DNA of 64,000 nucleotides from Faecalibacterium longum CLA-AA-H243 (lineage in GTDB: Bacteria > Bacillota > Clostridia > Oscillospirales > Ruminococcaceae), in contig NZ_JAJEQG010000011.1 of NCBI RefSeq assembly GCF_020687245.1, positions 1 to 64,000 on the forward strand, in the 5' to 3' direction. Below the pieces are notes generated by a model that saw only the letters and a program-made list of their open reading frames with translations, was not told where the DNA came from and ran no database searches. The translations under genes and the position numbers were made by a program. Shown piece after piece: positions 1 to 8,185 of the stretch (positions are counted from its first letter, which is position 1; each line of letters starts with the position of its first letter).

Positions 1-105
1 GGGCCGCGGCCCCAACAGCGACTCCCTGTTTCCGCCGCTGGCGGCGGTCGTCGCCGTTGCCCCTAGTAGGGGAGGTGGCACGGCGTCAGCCGTGACGGAG
101 AGGTT
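1..105 (-). repeat. AACCTCTC-ended intergenic repeat, copy 1 (cut by window edge)
   Basis: The stretch reads, on the minus strand, AACCTCTCCGTCACGG at its outer end and then a GC-rich core containing GACGACCGCCGCCAG and AACAGGGAGTCGCTGTTG. The same core is in the copies at 13184 and 43041. The left part lies outside the window, so its length is unknown. It is non-coding and sits just after the mglC terminator. Identity is read by eye, without alignment scores. Confidence 0.8.
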
Positions 106-123
106 TAACCTATTATAACAAAG

Positions 124-154
124 TGGGCCGCCCACTGCAACGAGTGGACGGCCC
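124..154 (-). terminator. Intrinsic terminator after mglC
   Basis: On the minus strand GGGCCGTCCACT pairs with AGTGGGCGGCCC around a six-base loop, followed by ACTTTGTTATA. It lies 22 bases past the mglC stop codon and would end the mglBAC transcript. The U tract is short. Confidence 0.6.
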
Positions 155-176
155 GATAGGCGCTCTCTTAGGGAAA

Positions 177-1175
177 TTACTTCTTTGCGAGGTACTTGCG
201 AATATCGATAGCAACAGCCACGATGATGACAAGGCCCTGCACGATGTAAGTGTAAGAAGAGTTGACGTTCATGAACTGCAGAGCGACCTTCATCAGCTCG
301 AAGACCAGCACGCCGACGAGGATGCCGGGGACAGTGCCGACACCGCCGGTGGTGGAGACGCCGCCGATGGTAGAAGCTGCGATGGCGTCCAGCTCATAGC
401 CCATTGCAGTGTTGACGGATGCGCCGCCGGACTTTGCAGCCAGCAGGCAGCCTGCCAGACCGAACATGCAGGAGGCCAGGATGTAGATGCGGATCTTGGT
501 GGCGTAAACGTTGACACCGGCCACCTCGGCAGCAGCCTCGTTGCCGCCGATGGCGTACATATACTTGCCGTGACGGGTCTTGTTGTACAGGAACCAGAAG
601 CAGCAGGCCACGAAGAGGGCGATGATGATCAGCACAGGAACACCGAAGAGGGTGTTGGAGGCCAGAGAGGTGAAGTCCTTGTTCAGAGAGCCGATGGGGG
701 TACCGCCGGTGTAGACGAGGCAGATACCGTAGACCACCTGCTGCATACCCAGGGTAGCGATGAAGGGCTGGACCTTCAGGTAACTGACCACGAGGCCGTT
801 GCACAGGCCCACGATGGCGCAGATGGCGATGACGAGGATGAAGACCACGGGGGTGGGCAGAGTGGGCATATTGGGGTAGAACTTGCCGGCAGCGCCCTCG
901 GTCTGCGCAAAGATGCAGGCCAGGCAGGCAGCGAAACCAGCCAGACGGCCTGCGGACAGGTCGTTACCGGTGGTGATCAGACAGCCGGAAATGCCCAGAG
1001 CGATGATGTAGCGGATAGAGACGTTCTTGAACAGGTTGATGATATTGGCCAGTGCGAAGAAGTTGGGGTGGATGATGCCGACGATGAGGGACACGGCCAG
1101 CATCAGGACGATGATGGCGTTGTTGCCCAGCCACTTCTTTACAGACTTGCCCGTTACTTTCTTGGTAGCTTCCAC
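177..1175 (-). CDS. mglC: Galactose/methylgalactoside ABC transporter permease MglC
   Basis: The 332-residue integral membrane protein is the translocation channel of a CUT2-type sugar importer, the family of RbsC and MglC. About eight to ten hydrophobic segments are visible. The cytoplasmic coupling loop GGNEAAAEVAGV near residue 210 is the EAA-like motif that contacts the ATPase. The C terminus is basic (DIRKYLAKK). It is the last gene of a leftward operon, starting 18 bp after the mglA stop. Galactose specificity is inferred from the gene set; ribose or another simple sugar is possible. Confidence 0.88.
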   Translation of the reverse strand: MEATKKVTGKSVKKWLGNNAIIVLMLAVSLIVGIIHPNFFALANIINLFKNVSIRYIIALGISGCLITTGNDLSAGRLAGFAACLACIFAQTEGAAGKFYPNMPTLPTPVVFILVIAICAIVGLCNGLVVSYLKVQPFIATLGMQQVVYGICLVYTGGTPIGSLNKDFTSLASNTLFGVPVLIIIALFVACCFWFLYNKTRHGKYMYAIGGNEAAAEVAGVNVYATKIRIYILASCMFGLAGCLLAAKSGGASVNTAMGYELDAIAASTIGGVSTTGGVGTVPGILVGVLVFELMKVALQFMNVNSSYTYIVQGLVIIVAVAIDIRKYLAKK

Positions 1176-1193
1176 GATAGACAGCCTCCTTGT

Positions 1194-2735
1194 TTACTGA
1201 TTGGCCGCCGCCGCTTCGGGCGCGGTCTCGAACTGGGTCGCCAGAGCCATGATGTTCTCCTGCGTAGCATCCTTGCCGTCGATGAAGCCGGTGATGCGGC
1301 CATCGCACATGACCATGACGCGGTTGGACATACCGATGATCTCGCTCATTTCGGAGGAGATCATGATGATGCTCTTGCCCTGCTTGGCCAGGTCGGCGAT
1401 GATGCAGTAGATCTCATATTTTGCGCCGACGTCGATGCCTCGGGTGGGCTCGTCCAGAATGAGGACATCGGGGTTGTTAGCCAGCCAGCGGGCGATCAGC
1501 ACCTTCTGCTGGTTGCCGCCGGAAAGGCTCTTGATCGCCGTTTTGGGGCTGGGGACCTTGATGGCCATCTTCTCTTTGTTGGTAGCCACCAGCTCGAGGA
1601 TCTTCTTGTCATCCAGCATGATGGGACCCTTGCGCAGGGCGTCCAGAGATGCGATAGAGATGTTATCGGCCACGCTCAGCACGCCCATGATGCCGGTGGC
1701 GCGGCGGTCCTCGGTCAGCAGAGCCACGCTGTGCTGGATGGCGTCGCGGGGCTGCTTGATGGCGACTTCCTGACCCTTGATCCACACCTTACCGGCGGTG
1801 TGAGCGCGCAGGCCGAAAATGCCTTCCATCAGCTCAGTGCGCTGTGCGCCCACCAGGCCGGCCACACCCAGGATCTCGCCCTTCTTCAGTTCGAAGCTGC
1901 AGTGGCGGAAAGAGCGCGGATGGATGGAGGTGAAGTCTTCCACCTTCATCATGATCTCGTCGGAGGGGTGGTTTTCCAGCGGGGGATACAGGTTGGACAG
2001 TTCGCGACCGACCATCTTGGCGATGATCTGCTCTTTGGTCATGTTGGCGACGTCCCACTTGCCGATATAATGACCATCACGCATGATGGTGACTTCGTCG
2101 GCAATGACCTTGATCTCGTCCATCTTATGGCTGATGTAGACCAGAGCGACGCCCTGCTCTTTCAGCTCGTTCATGATGCGGAACAGGGACTCGACTTCGT
2201 TCGCAGTCAGCGAGGAAGTCGGCTCGTCCAGGATCAGCACCTTGCAGTTTGCGGAAACAGCCTTTGCAATTTCCACCATCTGCATCTGTGCGATGCTCAG
2301 TGTACCCAGCTTTGCGTGGGAGTTGATGTCCAGCTTGAGCTTTTTCAGCAGGTCATCGGTATCTTTGTACATCTTGGCATGGTCCACGATGGTGATGGGA
2401 CCAGCCTTCTTGGTGGGGTAGCGGCCCAGCCAGATGTTCTCGGCCACAGTACGGGCCGGGATAGGCTGCAGCTCCTGATGCACCATGGCGATGCCGCGGT
2501 TCAGTGCATCCAGCGGGGTGGGGATGTTGACCTTTTCGCCTTCGTACTCGATCTCGCCCTCGTCCATCTTGTAAATGCCGAACATACATTTCATCAGGGT
2601 GGACTTACCGGCACCGTTCTCGCCCATCAGGGCCATGACTTTGCCGGGGCGGAGCTCCAACTGCGCGTGGTCCAGCGCTTTCACGCCGGGGAAGGTCTTT
2701 ACCACGCCTTTCATTACCAGACGGTATTCTGACAT
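1194..2735 (-). CDS. mglA: Sugar ABC transporter ATP-binding protein MglA (double ABC domain)
   Basis: This 513-residue cytoplasmic ATPase has two fused nucleotide-binding domains, as in all CUT2 importers. The first has Walker A GENGAGKST at residues 38-46 and Walker B VLILDEPTSSL ending around 176. The second has a degenerate Walker A (GLVGAQRTE), a full signature (LSGGNQQK) and Walker B VLILDEPTRGID; an atypical second P-loop is normal for MglA and RbsA. A good AGGAGGCT-type ribosome-binding site precedes the ATG. It lies between mglB and mglC and energises uptake by MglC. Confidence 0.92.
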   Translation of the reverse strand: MSEYRLVMKGVVKTFPGVKALDHAQLELRPGKVMALMGENGAGKSTLMKCMFGIYKMDEGEIEYEGEKVNIPTPLDALNRGIAMVHQELQPIPARTVAENIWLGRYPTKKAGPITIVDHAKMYKDTDDLLKKLKLDINSHAKLGTLSIAQMQMVEIAKAVSANCKVLILDEPTSSLTANEVESLFRIMNELKEQGVALVYISHKMDEIKVIADEVTIMRDGHYIGKWDVANMTKEQIIAKMVGRELSNLYPPLENHPSDEIMMKVEDFTSIHPRSFRHCSFELKKGEILGVAGLVGAQRTELMEGIFGLRAHTAGKVWIKGQEVAIKQPRDAIQHSVALLTEDRRATGIMGVLSVADNISIASLDALRKGPIMLDDKKILELVATNKEKMAIKVPSPKTAIKSLSGGNQQKVLIARWLANNPDVLILDEPTRGIDVGAKYEIYCIIADLAKQGKSIIMISSEMSEIIGMSNRVMVMCDGRITGFIDGKDATQENIMALATQFETAPEAAAANQ

Positions 2736-2802
2736 TCCTCAGAGCCTCCTTGTCTTTGGGTCTTGGAAAGTGCGTCTTTTGCCGACAGGTTCTTAAAATA
2801 AG

Positions 2803-2838
2803 GCGCGTGCGCGGAGATATTTTCTCGCACGCACGCGC
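2803..2838 (-). other. GC-rich hairpin between mglB and mglA
   Basis: GCGCGTGCG and CGCACGCGC form a strong stem in the 169-bp mglB-mglA gap. On the minus strand the hairpin is preceded by six A and followed only by CTTATTTT, so it is a weak terminator at best. Such hairpins commonly protect the binding-protein part of the message and keep MglB in excess over MglA and MglC; that role is inferred here. Confidence 0.6.
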
Positions 2839-2904
2839 TTTTTTAGCTTTTAATTAAGCCTTATTGGTTCACTGCGCACCTTGCAACGATAGGGTTTTGG
2901 CTGC

Positions 2905-3954
2905 TTACTTGATGTACTGTGCAGCGTTCTCCTTGGTGACCTTGACGTAGTCGACCCAGTAGTACTGCTCGACCTTGCTGCCCTCGACGTACAGCTTGGT
3001 AGCAGCTGCGGCGGCGGTAGCCTGACCCACGTCATCGTTCAGAACGGTGCCGGTCATGTTGCCATCGACGACATTCTGGACAGCCTCGCTCAGTGCGTCA
3101 ACACCGACCAGATAGACGTCCTTGCCGACGGTACGGCCAGCCTGCTGCAGAGACTGCAGAGCGCCCAGTGCCATTGCGTCGTTGTTGCAGAAGACGACTT
3201 CGATCTTCTCGCCGTACTGTGCCAGAGCGTTTGCGACGTCCTGCTGTGCGGTGGTCTGGTCCCAGTTGTCCAGGTACTCGTACAGGCACTCGACTTCCTT
3301 GCCGGCGTCGGTCAGAGCCTTGATGGAGTACTCGGTGCGGTACTGAGCATCAATGTTCTCGGGATCGCCCTTGCACATGATGTAGGTGATCTTGCCGTCG
3401 CCGTTGATGTCGCCCTGAGTCTCGGTCTCGAGGATCAGCTCGCCCTGATAAGTACCGGACTGACGTGCGTCAGCGCCAACGTAGCAGCACTTGTCTGCGT
3501 AGGAGTCCAGAACGCTCTTGTCGGGCTCACGGTTGATGAAGACGATGGGAGTCTCAGAGGGCTTGATGGTATCAACGATGGTCTGAGCGGAAGTGGTCTG
3601 GACGGGGTTGATGATCAGGACGTCCACGCCCTGCTGCAGGAAGGTGTTGATCTGCTCGGTCTGGGTGTTCTGGTCGTTCTTGCCATCGACGATGGTGACG
3701 GCGTAGCCCATGTCCTTCAGGTACTCTTCCAGATCGGTGCGGTACAGGGTCATGAAGTTATCAGCAAACTGATAGATGCAGACGCCGACATTAGCAGAGC
3801 CGGAAGCAGCAGCTGCGGTAGAAGAAGCAGCGGTAGAAGCTGCAGTAGAGGAAGCAGCAGTAGAAGCGGAAGAACCGCCGCAGGCAGTCAGAACGCCGGT
3901 AGCACCCACAACAGCGGAAGCTTTCAGGAAGTCACGACGAGAAATCATTTTCAT
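2905..3954 (-). CDS. mglB: Galactose/methylgalactoside-binding lipoprotein MglB
   Basis: This is the extracytoplasmic sugar-binding protein of the MglBAC importer, 349 residues, of the periplasmic-binding fold type I family. The N terminus reads MKMISRRDFLKAS followed by a hydrophobic stretch ending in LTACGG, so it combines a twin-arginine-like motif with a lipobox whose Cys would be lipidated. A low-complexity Ser/Ala linker follows, then a sugar-binding core (VGVCIYQFADNF onward). I start it at 3954 because AAGGAG lies nine bases upstream there; the upstream ATG at 3972 has no ribosome-binding site. It is the first and probably most highly expressed gene of the operon. Confidence 0.88.
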   Translation of the reverse strand: MKMISRRDFLKASAVVGATGVLTACGGSSASTAASSTAASTAASSTAAAASGSANVGVCIYQFADNFMTLYRTDLEEYLKDMGYAVTIVDGKNDQNTQTEQINTFLQQGVDVLIINPVQTTSAQTIVDTIKPSETPIVFINREPDKSVLDSYADKCCYVGADARQSGTYQGELILETETQGDINGDGKITYIMCKGDPENIDAQYRTEYSIKALTDAGKEVECLYEYLDNWDQTTAQQDVANALAQYGEKIEVVFCNNDAMALGALQSLQQAGRTVGKDVYLVGVDALSEAVQNVVDGNMTGTVLNDDVGQATAAAAATKLYVEGSKVEQYYWVDYVKVTKENAAQYIK

Positions 3955-4033
3955 AATCTTGTTCTCCTTCATTAACGCTTATCACAGCATCTCGCAAAGC
4001 GCACTCGTTACACGTTTTGCGGTTTCTGTTTGT

Positions 4034-4062
4034 ATTATAACCATCCGTCCGACCGTTCGCAA
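4034..4062 (-). promoter_or_regulatory. Sigma-A promoter of mglBAC
   Basis: On the minus strand TTGCGA (4057-4062) and TATAAT (4034-4039) are separated by exactly 17 bp. The predicted transcript starts near 4027, about 75 bases before the mglB start. Confidence 0.75.
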
Positions 4063-4340
4063 TAGAACAAATAGACAAGATTATTTGCTATATTTTGTGA
4101 GTGTTCCACAATACATTCTGTTGTATCCAAAAATCTTTTTGTTAAGCAGCACAATTTTTCATATTTGTGCAACCAGCGTCCAAATTTATTGTGTCTGTGC
4201 GTATTTTTATCAAATCGGTTACAAACTTTTCGAGCCGTTTCGCGCCGGGATGCAACAATTTTATCGGTCTGCTCCAAATTTCTATTTTCCCGGGAATCCC
4301 GGTAGACTGTCATTCCATTTCGGAAATATTTCTTTATGCA

Positions 4341-4370
4341 TTGACGGATTTCCCATGATTGTGGTAGTAT
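4341..4370 (+). promoter_or_regulatory. Candidate promoter of the GGDEF-REC-HD-GYP gene
   Basis: TTGACG (4341-4346) and TAGTAT (4365-4370) are 18 bp apart. An alternative is TTGTGG (4359) with TATAAT (4381-4386), 16 bp apart. Either places the start of transcription about 80-95 bases before the ATG at 4467. Which is used cannot be told from sequence. Confidence 0.45.
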
Positions 4371-4466
4371 ATTACATGATTATAATTATCCGCTGCAGAA
4401 GGACTGCTGTTTCTCGCCCTCCTTCCACGCCATACCTCGTTACCTCGTTATAATAGGAGCGACATC

Positions 4467-6386
4467 ATGTCCGAACTTACCGAGCAAAATTTGACACGCC
4501 AGCAGGCCGAACAGGAGATGGCCTGTCTGCGCAAGATATATGCTTCCGTCCGTCTTCTCGACCCGAAGATGCTGGCGGAAGAACCCTGCTACCCGCCCTG
4601 GAAGAATGTCCATCCCTGCACCAGCTGCGTGGGGCGCGAGGCAATGGCAGGCAAATGCCAGTGCTCCAAGCTGGAAACGCTTGGCAGCTCCCTCTATCAG
4701 GTCACGGCCCGCTATGTCGAGGTGGACGGCAAGCCCTATGTGATGGAGATGATCCTGCCGCTGGACGCCAGCGCCCGCAGCACCCTCAACTCCAACGAGC
4801 TCATCTACCGGGATGCCCTCACCGGTGCCTACAACCGCCGTTTCTATGAAGAGGAATTAAAGCACAAGTACCTTAACGCCGGCGTCGCCATGATAGACCT
4901 CGACGACTTCAAGCTCTGCAACGACACCTACGGTCACTCAGCCGGTGACGCAGCGCTCCGGCTCATCGTCTCCATCATCCACCGCCGCATCCGCTCCACC
5001 GATATGCTGGTGCGGTACGGCGGCGACGAGCTGCTGCTCATCCTGCCCGACATCTCGGCTGAGGCTTTCGTGCGCAAGCTCAAGGACATCAACAAGCGCC
5101 TCTTCGCGGCCCATCTGCCCGAGTTCGAGAAGATGCACGTCTCGGCCAGCATCGGCGGCGTGATGGCCGCCGGCATCCCCATCAGCGATGCCCTGCCCAT
5201 CGCCGACAAGCGGATGTACCTTGCAAAACACAGCAAGAACACTGTCGTCACCGAGGACATCGCCCCCGATGCCGTCCGCTCTGAAAATGACCACCGTCCG
5301 ATGGTGCTCATCGTGGACGACTCCCCCATGAACCGTGACATCCTTTCGGAGATCCTCTGCGATGATTTCGAGATCCTGGAAGCTCCCAACGGCCCCAAGT
5401 GCCTCGAGCTTCTGAACGCCTGGGGCTCGGATATTTCCATCGTGCTGCTGGACATCGTGATGCCCGACATGGACGGCTTCGATGTCCTCTCCCGGATGTC
5501 CGCCCAGGGCTGGCTCGAGGACATCCCCGTCGTGATGATCTCCAGCGAGGATTCCTCCCAGACCGTCCGCCGCGCCTACGAGCTGGGTGCTTCGGACTAC
5601 ATCAGCCGCCCCTTCGATGCCCGCATCGTCCACCGCCGCGTCTCCAATGTCACCCGGCTCTACGCCCGTCAGCGCCGTCTCAGTGCGCTGGTGTCCCAGC
5701 AATTCTATGACCGGGAGAAGAACGACCAGATGATGATCGGCATCCTCGGCCAGGTCATGGAGATCCACAACAGCGAGAGCATCCACCACATCTCCCGGGT
5801 GCAGCGCATCACCAGCATCCTGCTGGAGCGTCTGTGCCAGAAGACCGACATCTACGGCCTGAGCGGAATGGACCGCTACCTCATCACGACGGCCTCTTCC
5901 CTCCATGACATCGGCAAAGTTGCTATCGACGACCGCATCCTCAACGCCCACGACCTGACGCCAGAACAAACTGCCATCCTCCACACCCACCCCATTCTGG
6001 GTGCGCAGATGCTGGAAAATCTGTCCCAGTATCAGGACGAGCCGCTGGTGAAGTTTGCGATCCAAATCTGCCGCTGGCACCATGAGCGCTGGGACGGCAG
6101 CGGCTATCCCGATGGCCGGAGGGGCGATGACATCCCCATCGCAGCACAGGTGGTAGCGCTGGCGGATGCCTATGACGGTCTGGTCGGCAAGCGGGACAAG
6201 CACGAGGCCCTCTCGCAGGAAGAAGCGGTCGCTGAGCTGACCGCAGGAAAGCGCGGTGCTTTCAATCCGCTGCTGCTGGAATGCCTGCGCGACGTAGAAG
6301 ACCGGCTCGCGGAGGAGACTGAGGGAGATACCCCCGCCCCCCCCCCGAAAAAAGGAATTCTCTTTGACGAAACTGTTCTTGAGTGA
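4467..6386 (+). CDS. GGDEF - receiver - HD-GYP cyclic-di-GMP signalling protein
   Basis: This soluble protein of 639 residues has four parts. Residues 1-105 have a Cys-rich start (CYPPWKNVHPCTSCVG, then CQCSK). A diguanylate cyclase-like domain spans about 110-265, with DxDxFK-like DLDDFK near 145 and GGDEL at 185-189 in place of GGDEF. A response-regulator receiver spans about 278-395 (acidic pair D284-D285, phospho-acceptor D329); its usual Lys-Pro is Arg381-Pro382. An HD-GYP phosphodiesterase domain spans about 415-610 (HDIGK at 480-484, GSGYP at 544-548). It could make and degrade cyclic di-GMP under phosphorylation control. The adjacent Hpt gene is the likely phosphodonor partner. A run of ten C near the 3' end is noted separately. 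AGGAG precedes the start. Confidence 0.85.
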   Translation: MSELTEQNLTRQQAEQEMACLRKIYASVRLLDPKMLAEEPCYPPWKNVHPCTSCVGREAMAGKCQCSKLETLGSSLYQVTARYVEVDGKPYVMEMILPLDASARSTLNSNELIYRDALTGAYNRRFYEEELKHKYLNAGVAMIDLDDFKLCNDTYGHSAGDAALRLIVSIIHRRIRSTDMLVRYGGDELLLILPDISAEAFVRKLKDINKRLFAAHLPEFEKMHVSASIGGVMAAGIPISDALPIADKRMYLAKHSKNTVVTEDIAPDAVRSENDHRPMVLIVDDSPMNRDILSEILCDDFEILEAPNGPKCLELLNAWGSDISIVLLDIVMPDMDGFDVLSRMSAQGWLEDIPVVMISSEDSSQTVRRAYELGASDYISRPFDARIVHRRVSNVTRLYARQRRLSALVSQQFYDREKNDQMMIGILGQVMEIHNSESIHHISRVQRITSILLERLCQKTDIYGLSGMDRYLITTASSLHDIGKVAIDDRILNAHDLTPEQTAILHTHPILGAQMLENLSQYQDEPLVKFAIQICRWHHERWDGSGYPDGRRGDDIPIAAQVVALADAYDGLVGKRDKHEALSQEEAVAELTAGKRGAFNPLLLECLRDVEDRLAEETEGDTPAPPPKKGILFDETVLE

Positions 6387-6395
6387 GGTATAAAA

Positions 6396-6743
6396 ATGAC
6401 GTTGGAACAAGTATATGCAGCCATTGGCGGCGATTACAAGGGCGTGATGGAGCGTCTGCCCAGTGCTGACTTTGTCCGCCGCTTCGCGCTGAAATTTCTA
6501 CAGGACGACAGCTTCCCGAACCTGAAAAAGGCGCTGGAAGAGAAGGATGCCCCGACAGCATTCCGTGCCGCTCACACCCTGAAGGGCGTCTGCCAGAACC
6601 TCGGCTTCGATGCACTGTACGCCCCGTCCAGTGCTCTGACGGAAGCCCTCCGCGGCGGCAGCCTTGACGGTGCCGACGAGCTGTTTCCTCCGGTAGAGAA
6701 AGAATATCAGCGTGTGGTCGAGGCGCTGAAAGCATTAGAATAA
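6396..6743 (+). CDS. Hpt-domain phosphotransfer protein
   Basis: The 115-residue all-helical protein carries the Hpt motif HTLKG, with the phospho-accepting histidine at residue 60. Hpt proteins relay phosphate between receivers and histidine kinases. It begins ten bases after the stop of the receiver-containing signalling gene and is in the same reading frame, so the two are co-transcribed and probably act together. No histidine kinase is encoded nearby, so the kinase must be elsewhere. The family call is firm; the partner is inferred from adjacency. Confidence 0.82.
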   Translation: MTLEQVYAAIGGDYKGVMERLPSADFVRRFALKFLQDDSFPNLKKALEEKDAPTAFRAAHTLKGVCQNLGFDALYAPSSALTEALRGGSLDGADELFPPVEKEYQRVVEALKALE

Positions 6744-6750
6744 CGAAAAA

Positions 6751-6780
6751 ACACCCGCAGTGCATCAGCATTGCGGGTGT
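6751..6780. terminator. Bidirectional terminator between hpt and prs
   Basis: ACACCCGCA pairs with TGCGGGTGT around a 12-base loop. The stem is flanked by a T tract on the right and an A tract on the left, so it can end both the rightward signalling operon and leftward prs. Confidence 0.85.
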
Positions 6781-6815
6781 TTTTCTATTGGATGAATATC
6801 AGGAAATATCTGTCA

Positions 6816-7955
6816 TTATTTCCGGCTTGCCAGCAGAGCCTCGATCTTCTTGATGGGGTCGATGATGCTGGAAACGGACATGTCATGGTTCAGGGCCACG
6901 ACGAAGTATGCGGCGTACTTGGAGACGTCAACATCGACGTACCAGTCACGGGTCAGCAGCTCAGGCATACGGTAGGTCAGGTTGGTGCCGGTGACGTAGT
7001 CCAGAATGCCGTCGGCCACAGCCTTGTCGAACTTCTCGAGGCCGCTGGTGAAGAGCGGGAAGGTGGCGTTGGCGATGATGCGCTTTGCGCCGCGCTCTTT
7101 CAGGTTGGTGGCAACTTCCAGCATACTCTCGCCGGAAGCGATAATGTCGTCAGCGACGAAGACGGTCTTGCCCTCGACGGAATCGCCCAGATACTCGTGA
7201 GCGACGATGGGGTTGCGGCCATTGACCACGCGGGTGTAATCGCGGCGCTTGTAGAACATACCCAGATTGCAGCCCAGCACGCTGGAGAAGTACATGTTGC
7301 GGCTCATAGCACCCTCGTCGGGGCTGACCACGATGAACTTGTCCTTGTCGAAGCTGATCTCGGGGTTCTTCTTGAGCAGGTTCTTCAGGACCTGATAGGT
7401 GGGCATCGCATTGTCGAAGCTCATCAGAGGCACAGCGTTCATCAGGCGGGGGTCGTGAGCATCAAAGGTGATGATGTTCTTGACGCCCATGGCCTGCAGC
7501 TCCTGCAGAGCCACAGCGCAGTCCAGACTCTCGCGGGACACGCGGCGGTGCTGACGGCCACCGTACAGGCTGGGCATGATGACAGACACACGGTGTGCCT
7601 TACCGGCCACGGCCTGGATGAGGCGTTTCAGGTTGGCGAAGTGGTCATCCGGAGACAGGTGGTTCTCATAGTTGAACAGCTTGTAGGTCACGCTGTAGTT
7701 GCCGGGATCAACAACGATGAAAATATCGTCGCCGCGCACCGACTCCTTGACCAGACCCTTGGCGTCGCCGCTCTGGAAGCGGGGGCAGGCGCTCTCGATG
7801 ATAAAGCTATTGGTCTGGTAGCCGGCCTCGCTGGCCCAGCGCACCAGATGCTTGTCGATGAGGTTGGTCAGCTCCTCGGCGCCCGGGCAGGCGATGAGGC
7901 GCAGGTCGGCGACCTGAGGCTGGTGGAAGCAATCCTTAGGGATAATGACAGACAT
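6816..7955 (-). CDS. prs: Ribose-phosphate pyrophosphokinase (PRPP synthase)
   Basis: The enzyme converts ribose 5-phosphate and ATP into PRPP for purine, pyrimidine, histidine and NAD synthesis. At 379 residues it is longer than the usual 310-320. The PRPP-binding loop is clear (VFVADDIIASGESM), as are FDAHDPR and the GGRQHRR segment standing where YxRQDRK normally lies. The long form is found in Clostridia and Bacteroidetes-type genomes. It stands alone on the minus strand with its own upstream region and a ribosome-binding site (AAGGAG). I am sure of the family and less sure about regulation by ADP. Confidence 0.87.
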   Translation of the reverse strand: MSVIIPKDCFHQPQVADLRLIACPGAEELTNLIDKHLVRWASEAGYQTNSFIIESACPRFQSGDAKGLVKESVRGDDIFIVVDPGNYSVTYKLFNYENHLSPDDHFANLKRLIQAVAGKAHRVSVIMPSLYGGRQHRRVSRESLDCAVALQELQAMGVKNIITFDAHDPRLMNAVPLMSFDNAMPTYQVLKNLLKKNPEISFDKDKFIVVSPDEGAMSRNMYFSSVLGCNLGMFYKRRDYTRVVNGRNPIVAHEYLGDSVEGKTVFVADDIIASGESMLEVATNLKERGAKRIIANATFPLFTSGLEKFDKAVADGILDYVTGTNLTYRMPELLTRDWYVDVDVSKYAAYFVVALNHDMSVSSIIDPIKKIEALLASRK

Positions 7956-8110
7956 AATTATAGCTCCTTAAAGTTTCTTTTATCAGTTGATAAAATCAGA
8001 CGTTGAAGTGCATATCCGCTATTTATTCTATCACATTTTCGGCGTTTCGACACTAGAAACTTGCATCCAACCTGCATTTTCTGCGCCTTGCACATCTCTT
8101 TTTCGAAAAA

Positions 8111-8158
8111 GAGCCGGAGACTATGTGTTTTTTACAAAAACCATACATTCTCCGGCTC
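8111..8158 (-). terminator. Terminator of metK
   Basis: On the minus strand GAGCCGGAGA pairs with TCTCCGGCTC over a 28-base loop and is followed by UUUUU. It lies about 28 bp after the metK stop. Confidence 0.8.
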
Positions 8159-8185
8159 AAAAGTCATTCTTTTAAGTTTTTACTC

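Larger units (their letters stand above)
3955..4466. promoter_or_regulatory. AT-rich divergent intergenic region between mglB and the GGDEF gene
   Basis: This 512-bp gap holds no supportable gene. It is much more AT-rich than its surroundings. A leftward promoter for mglBAC and a candidate rightward promoter are listed separately. The middle (4070-4330) contains no open frame with a ribosome-binding site, and I saw no riboswitch or clear operator. The long distance leaves room for sugar-responsive control. Confidence 0.6.

Noticed and set aside
123-2732. Very long plus-strand frame of 869 codons opposite mglAC
   Set aside because: It is the antisense of mglC and mglA. The protein is full of Asp, Gly and His, typical of a shadow of GC-rich genes, and no ribosome-binding site is present.
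3776-4453. 225-codon plus-strand frame over the mglB signal and upstream region
   Set aside because: Begins inside mglB antisense low-complexity DNA and lacks a ribosome-binding site.
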